Shown: one piece after another, positions 54,478 to 61,713 of the stretch | Layout of the letters: each line of letters begins with the position of its first letter | Position numbering within the stretch: the stretch's first letter is position 1 | Origin: Hydrogenophaga sp. | GTDB taxonomy: Bacteria; Pseudomonadota; Gammaproteobacteria; Burkholderiales; Burkholderiaceae_C | Assembly (NCBI GenBank): GCA_030653975.1 | Contig: JAURYH010000030.1 | Coordinates: 26,112-90,111, forward strand | Direction of reading: 5' to 3' | DNA length: 64,000 bases | Notes under the pieces: model-generated | The model's database searches: none | The model's input: only the letters and a program-made list of their open reading frames with translations | What the model was told of the DNA's origin: nothing | Position numbers and translations under genes: made by a program

Positions 54478-54519
54478 CATGACACGCCGCCTCTCCCACG
54501 CCCACCGAAAGCCCCTTTC

Positions 54520-55173
54520 ATGGCCTGCACCTCCTGCCATTCCAGTTGCTCCACCGATACCGCCACCGCCACCCAGACCATCGACCCGCGCTGGCGCAAG
54601 GCGCTGTGGATCGCGCTCGCCGTCAACGCCAGCATGTTCTTCGTTGAACTGATCGCCGGCCTGCAGGCCAACTCGGTTTCGCTGCTGGCCGATGCGGTGG
54701 ACTTCGCCGGCGATGCCGCCAACTACGCGCTCTCGCTGGCGGTGCTCAGCATGGCGCTGGTCTGGCGCAGTCGCGCCGCTCTCGTCAAGGGCGTGACCAT
54801 GTTCAGCTACGGCGTCTTCGTGCTGGCCCGCGCGGGCTGGATGCTGCACACGGGCAGCGTGCCCGAGCCGCTCACCATGGGTGTGGTCGGCTTCATCGCG
54901 CTGCTGGCCAACGCCGGCGTGGCCGTGCTGCTGTATGCGTTTCGCGCCGGCGACGCCAACATGCGCAGCGTCTGGCTGTGCTCGCGCAACGACGCGCTGT
55001 CCAACGTGGCGGTGATGCTCGCCGCGTTCGGCGTCTTCGGCACCGGATCGGCCTGGCCCGACTTGGCGGTGGCGGGCGTGATGGCCGTGCTGGCGATCTC
55101 GGCCGGTGTCTCGGTGGTGCGCCAGGCGCGGGGTGAACTGGCCGTGACGGCTGTACAGGGCCACGCGCATTGA
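54520..55173 (+). CDS. cation diffusion facilitator (CDF) family transporter, short form
   Basis: Inner-membrane divalent-metal/proton antiporter of 217 residues. The N-terminus has a Cys cluster CTSCHSSC (3-10), then about six hydrophobic segments. The helix 2 metal site is DAVDFAGDAANY near 58-69; the helix 5 site appears as SRNDALSNVAV near 154-164. It lacks the cytosolic C-terminal domain of ZitB/CzcD-type proteins, as in the short CDF group often controlled by CadR. The tail ends in HAH. Likely exports Cd, Zn or Pb. Confidence 0.88.
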   Translation: MACTSCHSSCSTDTATATQTIDPRWRKALWIALAVNASMFFVELIAGLQANSVSLLADAVDFAGDAANYALSLAVLSMALVWRSRAALVKGVTMFSYGVFVLARAGWMLHTGSVPEPLTMGVVGFIALLANAGVAVLLYAFRAGDANMRSVWLCSRNDALSNVAVMLAAFGVFGTGSAWPDLAVAGVMAVLAISAGVSVVRQARGELAVTAVQGHAH

Positions 55174-55257
55174 ACTGAACGGAGCATGGGTCCCACCCCG
55201 ACGGTGGCAGGGTCGAGGAGAGGAACTTCCTGTCCGCAGCCCGTATCATCCACAGCG

Positions 55258-55641
55258 ATGCGCCATTTCCTCATCGCCCTCATGATCGCCCTGCTGCCCG
55301 TGCGCGGCTGGGTGGGCGCGGCCATGGCGTTCTCGATGCAGGCAAACCCCGCCAGCCCGGCGGCCCACGCCGGCTGCCCAGACCACGCGCCACCGGCCTC
55401 ATTGCTCACTGCACAGCAAACACCACCGTTGTCTGAGATGGCCAGCCCGGCCACCAACACCGGCAGCGCCGCCGACAGCACCCACCAGCACAGCGCCTGC
55501 GACATCTGCAACGGCCCGGCCATGGCCGCATCGGCCACCGCGCTGCTGACCCTGACCGCTGTGCACCCCCAGCACGCCTCGCGCGTCGAACGCTTCGCCA
55601 GTTCCGAGCCGCGGCAGGGCGTGAAACCACCCATTTCCTGA
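55258..55641 (+). CDS. small exported Cys/His-containing protein of the metal island
   Basis: Predicted secreted protein of 127 residues with an N-terminal signal (MRHFLIALMIALLPVRGWVGAAMA). Potential metal ligands are clustered: HAGCPDH near 41-47 and HQHSACDICN near 79-88. This layout resembles DUF2946/CopL-like small proteins found beside copper-resistance genes, but the match is weak. It begins the plus-strand run leading to the multicopper oxidase. Function not assigned. Confidence 0.65.
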   Translation: MRHFLIALMIALLPVRGWVGAAMAFSMQANPASPAAHAGCPDHAPPASLLTAQQTPPLSEMASPATNTGSAADSTHQHSACDICNGPAMAASATALLTLTAVHPQHASRVERFASSEPRQGVKPPIS

Positions 55642-55721
55642 AGATCCACGCCACAGGTGCGTCCGCCGCCGGCCAAAGCCGTGCGCAGGCGGACGCCGTT
55701 TCGGGTTTTCAGGAGACATCC

Positions 55722-57128
55722 ATGACCGTTTTTCGGTGGCACCAGCCACCTTCGCTCCCGTCCACCGAAGGCTGGCGAACTGCGCTCGTTGCGCTCACCC
55801 TCGCGCTGAGTCTTCCGCTGCCGGCCCTGGCGCAGAGACCCTCGGCAGCGCTGGTGGCGTCCGACCCCGCCACGCCCACCGCGCCGCCCGCCGTGCTGGC
55901 CCTGCCGGCCCTCGATACCGCGGCCGCCCCTGAACAGCCGACCGACATCGAGCGTGCCCGGGCCATCTGGCAACGCGCCAACCAGCGCGTGGCCGAGTTT
56001 CCGCGCGGCCACATCGACCTGCTGCGCTGGGAGGCGCAGAACCCCGCGCGGCCCTCAGCCGAAGCCGGTGAAACGGGCGCGAACCCGCCAGCGCTGGACA
56101 TGGCCGGTGCGTTGCGCCAGTCACTGCGTCACCGGCCGGGGTTGTTCTCCCACGCCGGCATGAACGAGCTGGAACGTGCCTCCGTGCAGCGCGCCTACGC
56201 GGAACACGTGCGTGATCTGCAACGCACCTGGATCGACGCGGTCGCCACGCGCCAGCGCCTGCGCCTGGTGGGCGAGTCGCTGGAAGCGGCGGCCATCGGC
56301 GCCGAACTCGGCCAGCGCATGGTGCAGGCCGGCAACTGGAGCCAGGCCCGGCTGCTGCGCGAGCAGCTCACCGAGGCCCAGGCGCGGCAAGCCTGGACCC
56401 GCGCCGCGCAGGCGCAGCAGGCCGCCACCGAGCAACTGGCCCGCCTGCTGGGCGTTTGGGACGCCCAGGCGGTGGTGCAGCTGACGCAGCGCCTGCCGGC
56501 CCAGTTGCCCGAACCGCCGGCCGCGCTGTCGATGGGCAACGCCGACGCGGAGGCCGCCGCCCTGCGCAGCCAGCCCCTGCTGGCCCAGCAACGCCTGAAA
56601 GCCGAACGGGCGCTCGTGGCCGTGAGCCCGGAGCGCCTGGCCGCCTGGTCGCAGGCGGTGGACGAAGCCCTGAAAACGCCCGCCGCGCCGGCCGGTTCAA
56701 CGCCCTGGCTCGCACCTGAGATCGGCGACCCGCGGCTGGTCCGTGACCACGGGCTGGAAGCTGCCGTGACAGCCGAATCGGCGCTGCTCACGGCCGCCGC
56801 CAAACGCCGCTCGATGGCGCGAGAAGCCTGGAGCCAGCTGCATTCACAACATGCCAGCGCCCTGCAAGCCCAGCAGGTGCTGCGCCTGCAGACCGCACAG
56901 GAGCAGGAAACCCTGCTGCGCTACAACGGCATGCTGCAGAGCAGCTGGGACCTGCTCGCCAGCGCAGGCGAACGCCTGAACGCGCTCGACGCCGCACTGA
57001 TGGCCCGGCGCGACTTCTGGCTCGCCCAGGCCGACTGGGACGCCCTGCTCGCCGGGGCCGATGTGGAGCCCGCCAGCACGGGCGCGAGCAGCGACAACAA
57101 CAACCGCGCCGCCGCGGGAGGACACTGA
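55722..57128 (+). CDS. TolC family outer-membrane protein
   Basis: Outer-membrane efflux duct-type protein of 468 residues. A signal peptide (about 1-38, ending LPALAQR) is followed by long heptad-rich helices with many Ala, Gln and Arg (for example QARQAWTRAAQAQQAATEQLARLLGVW near 217-243). It looks like the copper-resistance group of TolC proteins encoded beside CopA-type oxidases. No RND pump or membrane fusion protein gene is in the window, so its partner must be elsewhere or it acts otherwise. It lies 2 bases before the oxidase gene. Confidence 0.82.
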   Translation: MTVFRWHQPPSLPSTEGWRTALVALTLALSLPLPALAQRPSAALVASDPATPTAPPAVLALPALDTAAAPEQPTDIERARAIWQRANQRVAEFPRGHIDLLRWEAQNPARPSAEAGETGANPPALDMAGALRQSLRHRPGLFSHAGMNELERASVQRAYAEHVRDLQRTWIDAVATRQRLRLVGESLEAAAIGAELGQRMVQAGNWSQARLLREQLTEAQARQAWTRAAQAQQAATEQLARLLGVWDAQAVVQLTQRLPAQLPEPPAALSMGNADAEAAALRSQPLLAQQRLKAERALVAVSPERLAAWSQAVDEALKTPAAPAGSTPWLAPEIGDPRLVRDHGLEAAVTAESALLTAAAKRRSMAREAWSQLHSQHASALQAQQVLRLQTAQEQETLLRYNGMLQSSWDLLASAGERLNALDAALMARRDFWLAQADWDALLAGADVEPASTGASSDNNNRAAAGGH

Positions 57129-57130
57129 AC

Positions 57131-58540
57131 ATGACACCCCCCCTCAACCGAAGACTCTTTTTTGCCGGTGCTGCCACCGCCGTGGCCGCTGCCAGCGTGA
57201 GCCGCGTGGCGCTCGCCGCCCTGCCCGATGCCGTTCAGCAGACCTCGCCCGACACGGCTGCGCCCTGGACGCCACCCGGCGTCACCGGCGCGGGCCGGCC
57301 GTACAACCCCGTGGTCACGCTCAACGGCTGGACCCTGCCCTGGCGCATGAAGGATGGCGTGAAAGAGTTCCACCTGGTGGCCGAACCCGTGGTGCGCGAG
57401 ATGGCGCCCGGCTTCCTCGTCAACATGTGGGGCTACAACGGCCAGAGCCCGGGACCGACCATCGAGGTGGTCGAAGGCGACCGCGTGCGCCTGTACGTCA
57501 CCAACCGGCTGCCCGAACACACCACCATCCACTGGCATGGCCAGCGCCTGCCTGCCGGCATGGACGGCGTGGGCGGGCTCACACAGCCGCAGATCCCGGT
57601 GGGCAAGACCTTCGTCTACGAGTTTGTGGCGCGGCGCCCTGGCACCTTCATGTACCACCCGCACGCCGACGAGATGGTGCAGATGGCCATGGGCATGATG
57701 GGCCTGTGGGTCACGCACCCCAAGGCCAAACACCCGCTGATCGACGACGTGGCGCGCGACTACTGCTTCCTGCTCAACGCCTTCGACGTCGAGCCCGGCA
57801 GCATGACGCCGCAGGTCAACACCATGCTGGAGCAGAACATCTGGGCCTGGAACAGCCGCGTCTTCCCGGGCATCAGCCCGCTGGTGGCGCGCCTGGGCGA
57901 GCGGGTGCGCGTGCGCATCGGCAACCTGACCATGACCAACCACCCGATCCACATCCACGGCATCGAATTTGAAGTGACCGGCACCGACGGCGGCCCGGTC
58001 CCGAAGACCGCGCGCTGGCCCGAGGTGACGACGGACGTGGCCGTGGGCCAGATGCGGCAGATCGAGTTCATCGCCGACGAGCCCGGCGACTGGGCCATGC
58101 ACTGCCACAAGAGCCACCACACCATGGGCGCCATGGGTCACGGCGTGCCAACCATGATCGGCGTCGACCACAGCGGTCTGGTGAAGCGCCTGCAGAAAGC
58201 GGTGCCCGACTACATGGTCATGGGCGAACGCGGCATGGCCGACATGGGCGAGATGCAGATGGAACTGCCGCACAACACCTTCCCCATGATGACCGGCACC
58301 GGGCCTTACGGCGCCATCGAGATGGGCGGCATGTTCACCACGCTCAAGGTGCGCGCCGACCAGAAGGCCGGCGACTACAGCGACCCGGGCTGGTACACCC
58401 TGCCGCCCGGCACCCAGGCGCGCGAAGTCGCCACGCCCGTGGCCAGCCCGGCGACACCGGCGACCGGCACCACACCCAACCCGCCCGCACCCAGCGCCAC
58501 CGCGCGCAAGCCCCAGGGCAGCGGCGGACATCAACACTGA
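57131..58540 (+). CDS. multicopper oxidase, copper-resistance type
   Basis: Periplasmic multicopper oxidase of 469 residues with a twin-arginine-like signal (LNRRLFFAGAATAVAAASVS). All four copper-ligand blocks are visible: HWHG at 134-137, HPHAD at 176-180, HPIHIHG at 271-277 and HCHKSHH at 324-330. Met residues are frequent (MVQMAMGMMG, and a Met-rich loop after 330), as in Cu(I) oxidases. It lacks the CopA-length Met/His repeat region and is followed by a Pro/Thr/Ala tail. It likely oxidises Cu(I) to Cu(II) in the periplasm. Confidence 0.93.
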   Translation: MTPPLNRRLFFAGAATAVAAASVSRVALAALPDAVQQTSPDTAAPWTPPGVTGAGRPYNPVVTLNGWTLPWRMKDGVKEFHLVAEPVVREMAPGFLVNMWGYNGQSPGPTIEVVEGDRVRLYVTNRLPEHTTIHWHGQRLPAGMDGVGGLTQPQIPVGKTFVYEFVARRPGTFMYHPHADEMVQMAMGMMGLWVTHPKAKHPLIDDVARDYCFLLNAFDVEPGSMTPQVNTMLEQNIWAWNSRVFPGISPLVARLGERVRVRIGNLTMTNHPIHIHGIEFEVTGTDGGPVPKTARWPEVTTDVAVGQMRQIEFIADEPGDWAMHCHKSHHTMGAMGHGVPTMIGVDHSGLVKRLQKAVPDYMVMGERGMADMGEMQMELPHNTFPMMTGTGPYGAIEMGGMFTTLKVRADQKAGDYSDPGWYTLPPGTQAREVATPVASPATPATGTTPNPPAPSATARKPQGSGGHQH

Positions 58541-58571
58541 CTTTCATGCTTTCAGCAAAGGACCACCGCCG

Positions 58572-59099
58572 ATGACACACACCGCACCCAACCGCCGCCG
58601 ATTCCAGCAACTGCTGGCCCTGGCTCCCCTGGCCGCCTGGCTGGCCCACCGCCCGGCCAGCGCCCACGGCGACCCCCACGCCAAAGGCGGCGCCAACGCA
58701 CCGGTCGTGAAGGAGCAAAAGCCCTGGGGCATCGCCGCCGATCCGAAGGAAGCGAACCGCAGCATCCAGATCCGCATGAGCGACAACATGCGCTTCACGC
58801 CCAGCCACCTTGATGTGCGCGAAGGCGAAACCCTGCGCCTGCGCGCGGTCAACCGCGGAAAGCTGCTGCACGAGATCGTCATCGGCACGCCCGAAGAACT
58901 GCGGGCGCATGCCGAGATGATGAAGAAGCACCCCGACATGGAGCACGACGAGCCCTACATGGCCCATGTGCCAGCCGGACAGCGCAGCGACATCACCTGG
59001 ACCTTCAACCGCGCGGGCGACTTCGAATTCGCCTGCCTGCTGCCCGGCCATTTCGACGCGGGCATGCGTGGCACCATCCGCGTCACGCCCCTGGCCTGA
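58572..59099 (+). CDS. cupredoxin (plastocyanin/azurin-like) domain protein
   Basis: Exported type 1 copper protein of 175 residues with a signal sequence (about 1-31, NRRRFQQLLALAPLAAWLA, possibly Tat). The ligand set is complete: His100 (LLHEIVIG), Cys155, His160 and Met165 in CLLPGHFDAGM. A Met/His-rich loop lies between (HAEMMKKHPDMEHDEPYMAH, 112-131). It probably carries copper or electrons for the neighbouring oxidase. Confidence 0.92.
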   Translation: MTHTAPNRRRFQQLLALAPLAAWLAHRPASAHGDPHAKGGANAPVVKEQKPWGIAADPKEANRSIQIRMSDNMRFTPSHLDVREGETLRLRAVNRGKLLHEIVIGTPEELRAHAEMMKKHPDMEHDEPYMAHVPAGQRSDITWTFNRAGDFEFACLLPGHFDAGMRGTIRVTPLA

Positions 59100-59126
59100 T
59101 CCCTCACTTTTTTGGAGCACACCATG

Positions 59127-59210
59127 CACCCCCACGTTCGACACTTCGTGTTCTCACTGCCCCCCGAGGGGGCCCAAGCCTCCTTTGAGGCGGCTCGGCA
59201 GGAGGCTTGA
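59127..59210. repeat. GC-rich repeat-like segment before the DUF411 gene
   Basis: Includes ACTTCGTGTTCTCACTGCCC and the hairpin CCCCCGAGGGGG, then GCCTCCTTTGAGGCGG. It is similar in style to, but not clearly the same family as, the other dispersed repeats. It fills most of the 113-base gap and supplies the GGAGG for the next gene. Confidence 0.4.
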
Positions 59211-59212
59211 CC

Positions 59213-59689
59213 ATGCAACGACGTTCCCTTCTCCTCACCGCGCCGGCCCTTCTGGCCGCTGCCACGCTGCCCGCCTGGGCCACCACGCCCACCGCCAAAG
59301 ACCTGCCGGTGCTGCAGGTCTGGAAAGACCCGAACTGCGGCTGCTGCAAGGACTGGGTCGCCTACCTGCAACAGGATGGCTTCCAGGTGCAGGTCTTCGA
59401 GACCGGCAACACCGCGGTGCGAAAACGCCTGGGATTGCCCGACAAGTACGCCTCGTGCCACACGGCGCTGATCGGCGGCTACGTGGTCGAGGGCCATGTG
59501 AACGCGCGCGAAATCCGCCGCCTGCTGGCCGAGAAGCCCAAGGCCATCGGCCTGTCGGTGCCGGGCATGCCGGTCGGCAGCCCCGGCATGGACGGCCCCG
59601 AATACGGTGGCCGCAAGGACCCGTACGACGTCGTGCTGGTGCTGCCCGACGGCAGCGCCCGCGTCTACCAGTCGTACTTCCGCAGCTGA
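59213..59689 (+). CDS. DUF411 domain-containing metal-binding protein
   Basis: Exported protein of 158 residues with a signal peptide (about 1-23, LLLTAPALLAAATLPAWA). The DUF411 domain carries the CGCC motif (Cys42, Cys44, Cys45 in NCGCCKDW) and a later Cys-His pair (YASCHTAL). DUF411 proteins occur beside copper and silver resistance genes and are thought to bind Cu(I). The ATG at 59213 has GGAGG 8 bases upstream. Confidence 0.9.
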   Translation: MQRRSLLLTAPALLAAATLPAWATTPTAKDLPVLQVWKDPNCGCCKDWVAYLQQDGFQVQVFETGNTAVRKRLGLPDKYASCHTALIGGYVVEGHVNAREIRRLLAEKPKAIGLSVPGMPVGSPGMDGPEYGGRKDPYDVVLVLPDGSARVYQSYFRS

Positions 59690-59715
59690 TGCACCCCAAC
59701 ACACCGGAGAACCCC

Positions 59716-60099
59716 ATGCCCCAACACGCCACACACCGCCGGCCAGGCCTCGTCACCGGCCTGGCCGCCATCGTCCTGATCGGCAGCACGGCCATCGCAC
59801 ACAGCCAGACCGCCGCGCCGGCCCCCGCATCACCGGCCGTGTCCACCGCGGCCAGCCCACCCCTGGTCGAGGCCGAGGTGCGCAAGGTGGACCTGCGCGC
59901 CGGCAAGGTCACCCTCAAGCACGGCGACATTCCCAACCTCGACATGCCACCGATGACCATGGTGTTCCAGGTGCAGGACCCCGCCCTGCTCGATCAGCTC
60001 AAGCCCGGCGACAAGATCCGCTTCCGTGCCGACAAGCTGTCCGGCAGTTACACGGTGATCGAACTCCAACGCGATGCCGCCCACACCCCGACCAACTGA
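59716..60099 (+). CDS. CusF-like periplasmic copper-binding protein
   Basis: Small exported protein of 127 residues, with a signal peptide (about 1-31) and a CusF/CopC-like OB-fold domain at about 50-125. In E. coli CusF, Cu(I) is held by His36, Met47 and Met49 with Trp44 stacked on it. Here the same spacing gives His69, Met80 and Met82, and Met77 in the Trp position (HGDIPNLDMPPMTM). It lies 26 bases after the DUF411 gene and ends the metal operon before a hairpin. Confidence 0.9.
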   Translation: MPQHATHRRPGLVTGLAAIVLIGSTAIAHSQTAAPAPASPAVSTAASPPLVEAEVRKVDLRAGKVTLKHGDIPNLDMPPMTMVFQVQDPALLDQLKPGDKIRFRADKLSGSYTVIELQRDAAHTPTN

Positions 60100-60113
60100 G
60101 AGGCTGAGGCCAT

Positions 60114-60136
60114 CAAAAACCGTTCTCCGGTTTTTG
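60114..60136. terminator. bidirectional hairpin terminator ending the copper operon
   Basis: A perfect 9-bp stem CAAAAACCG / CGGTTTTTG with loop TTCTC, 15 bases after the CusF-like stop. The A and T runs sit within the stem, so it can work on either strand. The remaining 125 bases up to 60260 show no gene. Confidence 0.7.
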
Positions 60137-60260
60137 AAACTTGAATGCGAGCACCCCCCCGATAAACACCCCTGATCCGGGCCATGAGCAGCTCTTGCGT
60201 CTGAGCGAGCAGTCCGGCCACGGCCACCGGCGCGCCGCAGCTGCGTGCTAAGGTAGCGCA

Positions 60261-61592
60261 ATGTCCCAAAACATCCGCTACACCCTGCTGTCGCTGCGCG
60301 ATCTGGCGGTCTCCATCGGCCCGTTCGCGCTGCTCACGCTGGCGCTGCTGGCCTTCACCTACTGGTGGCTCGACCCCAATCCGCCGAAGCGCGTGGTGCT
60401 GGCCACCGGCCCGGCGCAAAGCGCCTACGACGAGTTCGGCAAACGTTATGCCACGGCCCTGGCGCGCTATGGCATCACCGTCGAGTTGCTGCCCACGGAA
60501 GGCTCTTCGGCCAACCTGGAACTCCTGCGCTCGGGCCAGGCCGACATCGGTTTTGTGCAGGGTGGCAGTGCCGACTTCGGCTACGACGAGGAGGAATCCA
60601 TCGTCTCGCTGGGCAGCCTCTTCGTCGAGCCACTGTGGCTCTTCTACCGCGAAGACGCCGCGCAACGCCTGAAGCAGAAGCCCACCATCGCCAACCTGAG
60701 CGAGCTGCAGGGTGGTCGTGTCAATGTGGGCACCCCCGGCAGCGGTGTGCCCCGGTTGTTTGCCACACTGCTCGACGTCAACCGCATCGACCGCCAGAAA
60801 ATGCAGCTGAGCGAACTCGAACAGACCCCCGCCACGGTGGCCTTTCTGGACGGCGAGCTCGATGCCCTGGTGTTCGCCTCGGCCCCCGAGTCACTGATGG
60901 TGCAGATGCTGCTGCAGTCGCCGGGTGTGCACCTGCTCGACTTTGCGCAGAGCGAGGCCTATTCGCGCCGCTTTGCCTACCTCACGCCGGTGGTCATGCC
61001 GCAAGGTGTGGTGGACCTGTCAAAGAACGTGCCGGCGCAGGACGTGCGCCTGGTGGCGTCCACCACCAGCCTGCTGGCCGGCGCCAAGACCCACCCGGCG
61101 ATCCTGCAGCTCTTCGCCCAGACCGCGACCGACCTGCACGGCGGCGGCGGCTGGTTCAGCCGGGCGCGCGAATACCCGAGCCTGGAGCACAGCGAGGTGC
61201 CGCTCTCACCCGAGGCGGTGCGCGCCATCAAGAACGGCCCCCCGTTCCTGCAACGCTACCTGCCTTTCTGGCTGGCCAACCTGGTCGAGCGCATGTGGCT
61301 CGCCATGGGCCTGATCCTGGCGCTGGCCCTGCCGCTCTCGCGCGTCGTGCCACCGCTCTACGCATTCCGCATCCGCTCGCGCGTGTTCCGCTGGTACGCC
61401 CAGTTGCGCAGCATCGAACAGCGCAGCCAGGAAAACGATGGCCCGCTGCTGCTGTCGGAACTGCTCGAACAGCTCGACGCGCTGGAGGAGAAGGTGGAAC
61501 AGGTGGTGGTGCCGCTGTCCTACACCGACGAGCTGTACGCCCTGCGCAACAACATCGCGCTGGTGCGGCAAAAACTGCTTCAGCGCGCCTGA
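60261..61592 (+). CDS. TAXI-family TRAP solute-binding protein, membrane anchored
   Basis: Protein of 443 residues. An uncleaved N-terminal membrane helix lies at about 16-37 (IGPFALLTLALLAFTYWWL), then a TAXI-type binding domain (about 43-330: LATGPAQSAYDEFGKRYA, GSSANLELLRSGQADIGFVQGG, GRVNVGTPGSG). A second membrane helix near 344-364 follows, then a cytosolic coiled-coil-like tail (LLLSELLEQLDALEEKVEQVV). Ordinary TAXI proteins are free in the periplasm and pair with a permease. Here no permease is near, and the two anchors suggest a sensor-like or structural role. Confidence 0.9.
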   Translation: MSQNIRYTLLSLRDLAVSIGPFALLTLALLAFTYWWLDPNPPKRVVLATGPAQSAYDEFGKRYATALARYGITVELLPTEGSSANLELLRSGQADIGFVQGGSADFGYDEEESIVSLGSLFVEPLWLFYREDAAQRLKQKPTIANLSELQGGRVNVGTPGSGVPRLFATLLDVNRIDRQKMQLSELEQTPATVAFLDGELDALVFASAPESLMVQMLLQSPGVHLLDFAQSEAYSRRFAYLTPVVMPQGVVDLSKNVPAQDVRLVASTTSLLAGAKTHPAILQLFAQTATDLHGGGGWFSRAREYPSLEHSEVPLSPEAVRAIKNGPPFLQRYLPFWLANLVERMWLAMGLILALALPLSRVVPPLYAFRIRSRVFRWYAQLRSIEQRSQENDGPLLLSELLEQLDALEEKVEQVVVPLSYTDELYALRNNIALVRQKLLQRA

Positions 61593-61702
61593 GCAGCGAC
61601 CCGCGCAGCGGCGGAGCGCGGGGGCCACGGATCCGGCGCCGGGCCGCCCCAAGCCGGATCACCCCCTCGGGGGGCAGCGACCCGCGCAGCGGCGGAGCGC
61701 GG
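61593..61702. repeat. 29-bp direct repeat pair flanking a GC-rich palindromic segment
   Basis: An identical 29-base sequence beginning GCAGCGACCCGCGCAGCGGC occurs at 61593-61621 and 61674-61702. Between them lies a segment with CCGGATC/GATCCGG-like and CCCCCTCGGGGGG hairpins. It separates two convergent genes and may also terminate both. Confidence 0.65.
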
Positions 61703-61713
61703 AGGCCCGTTAC

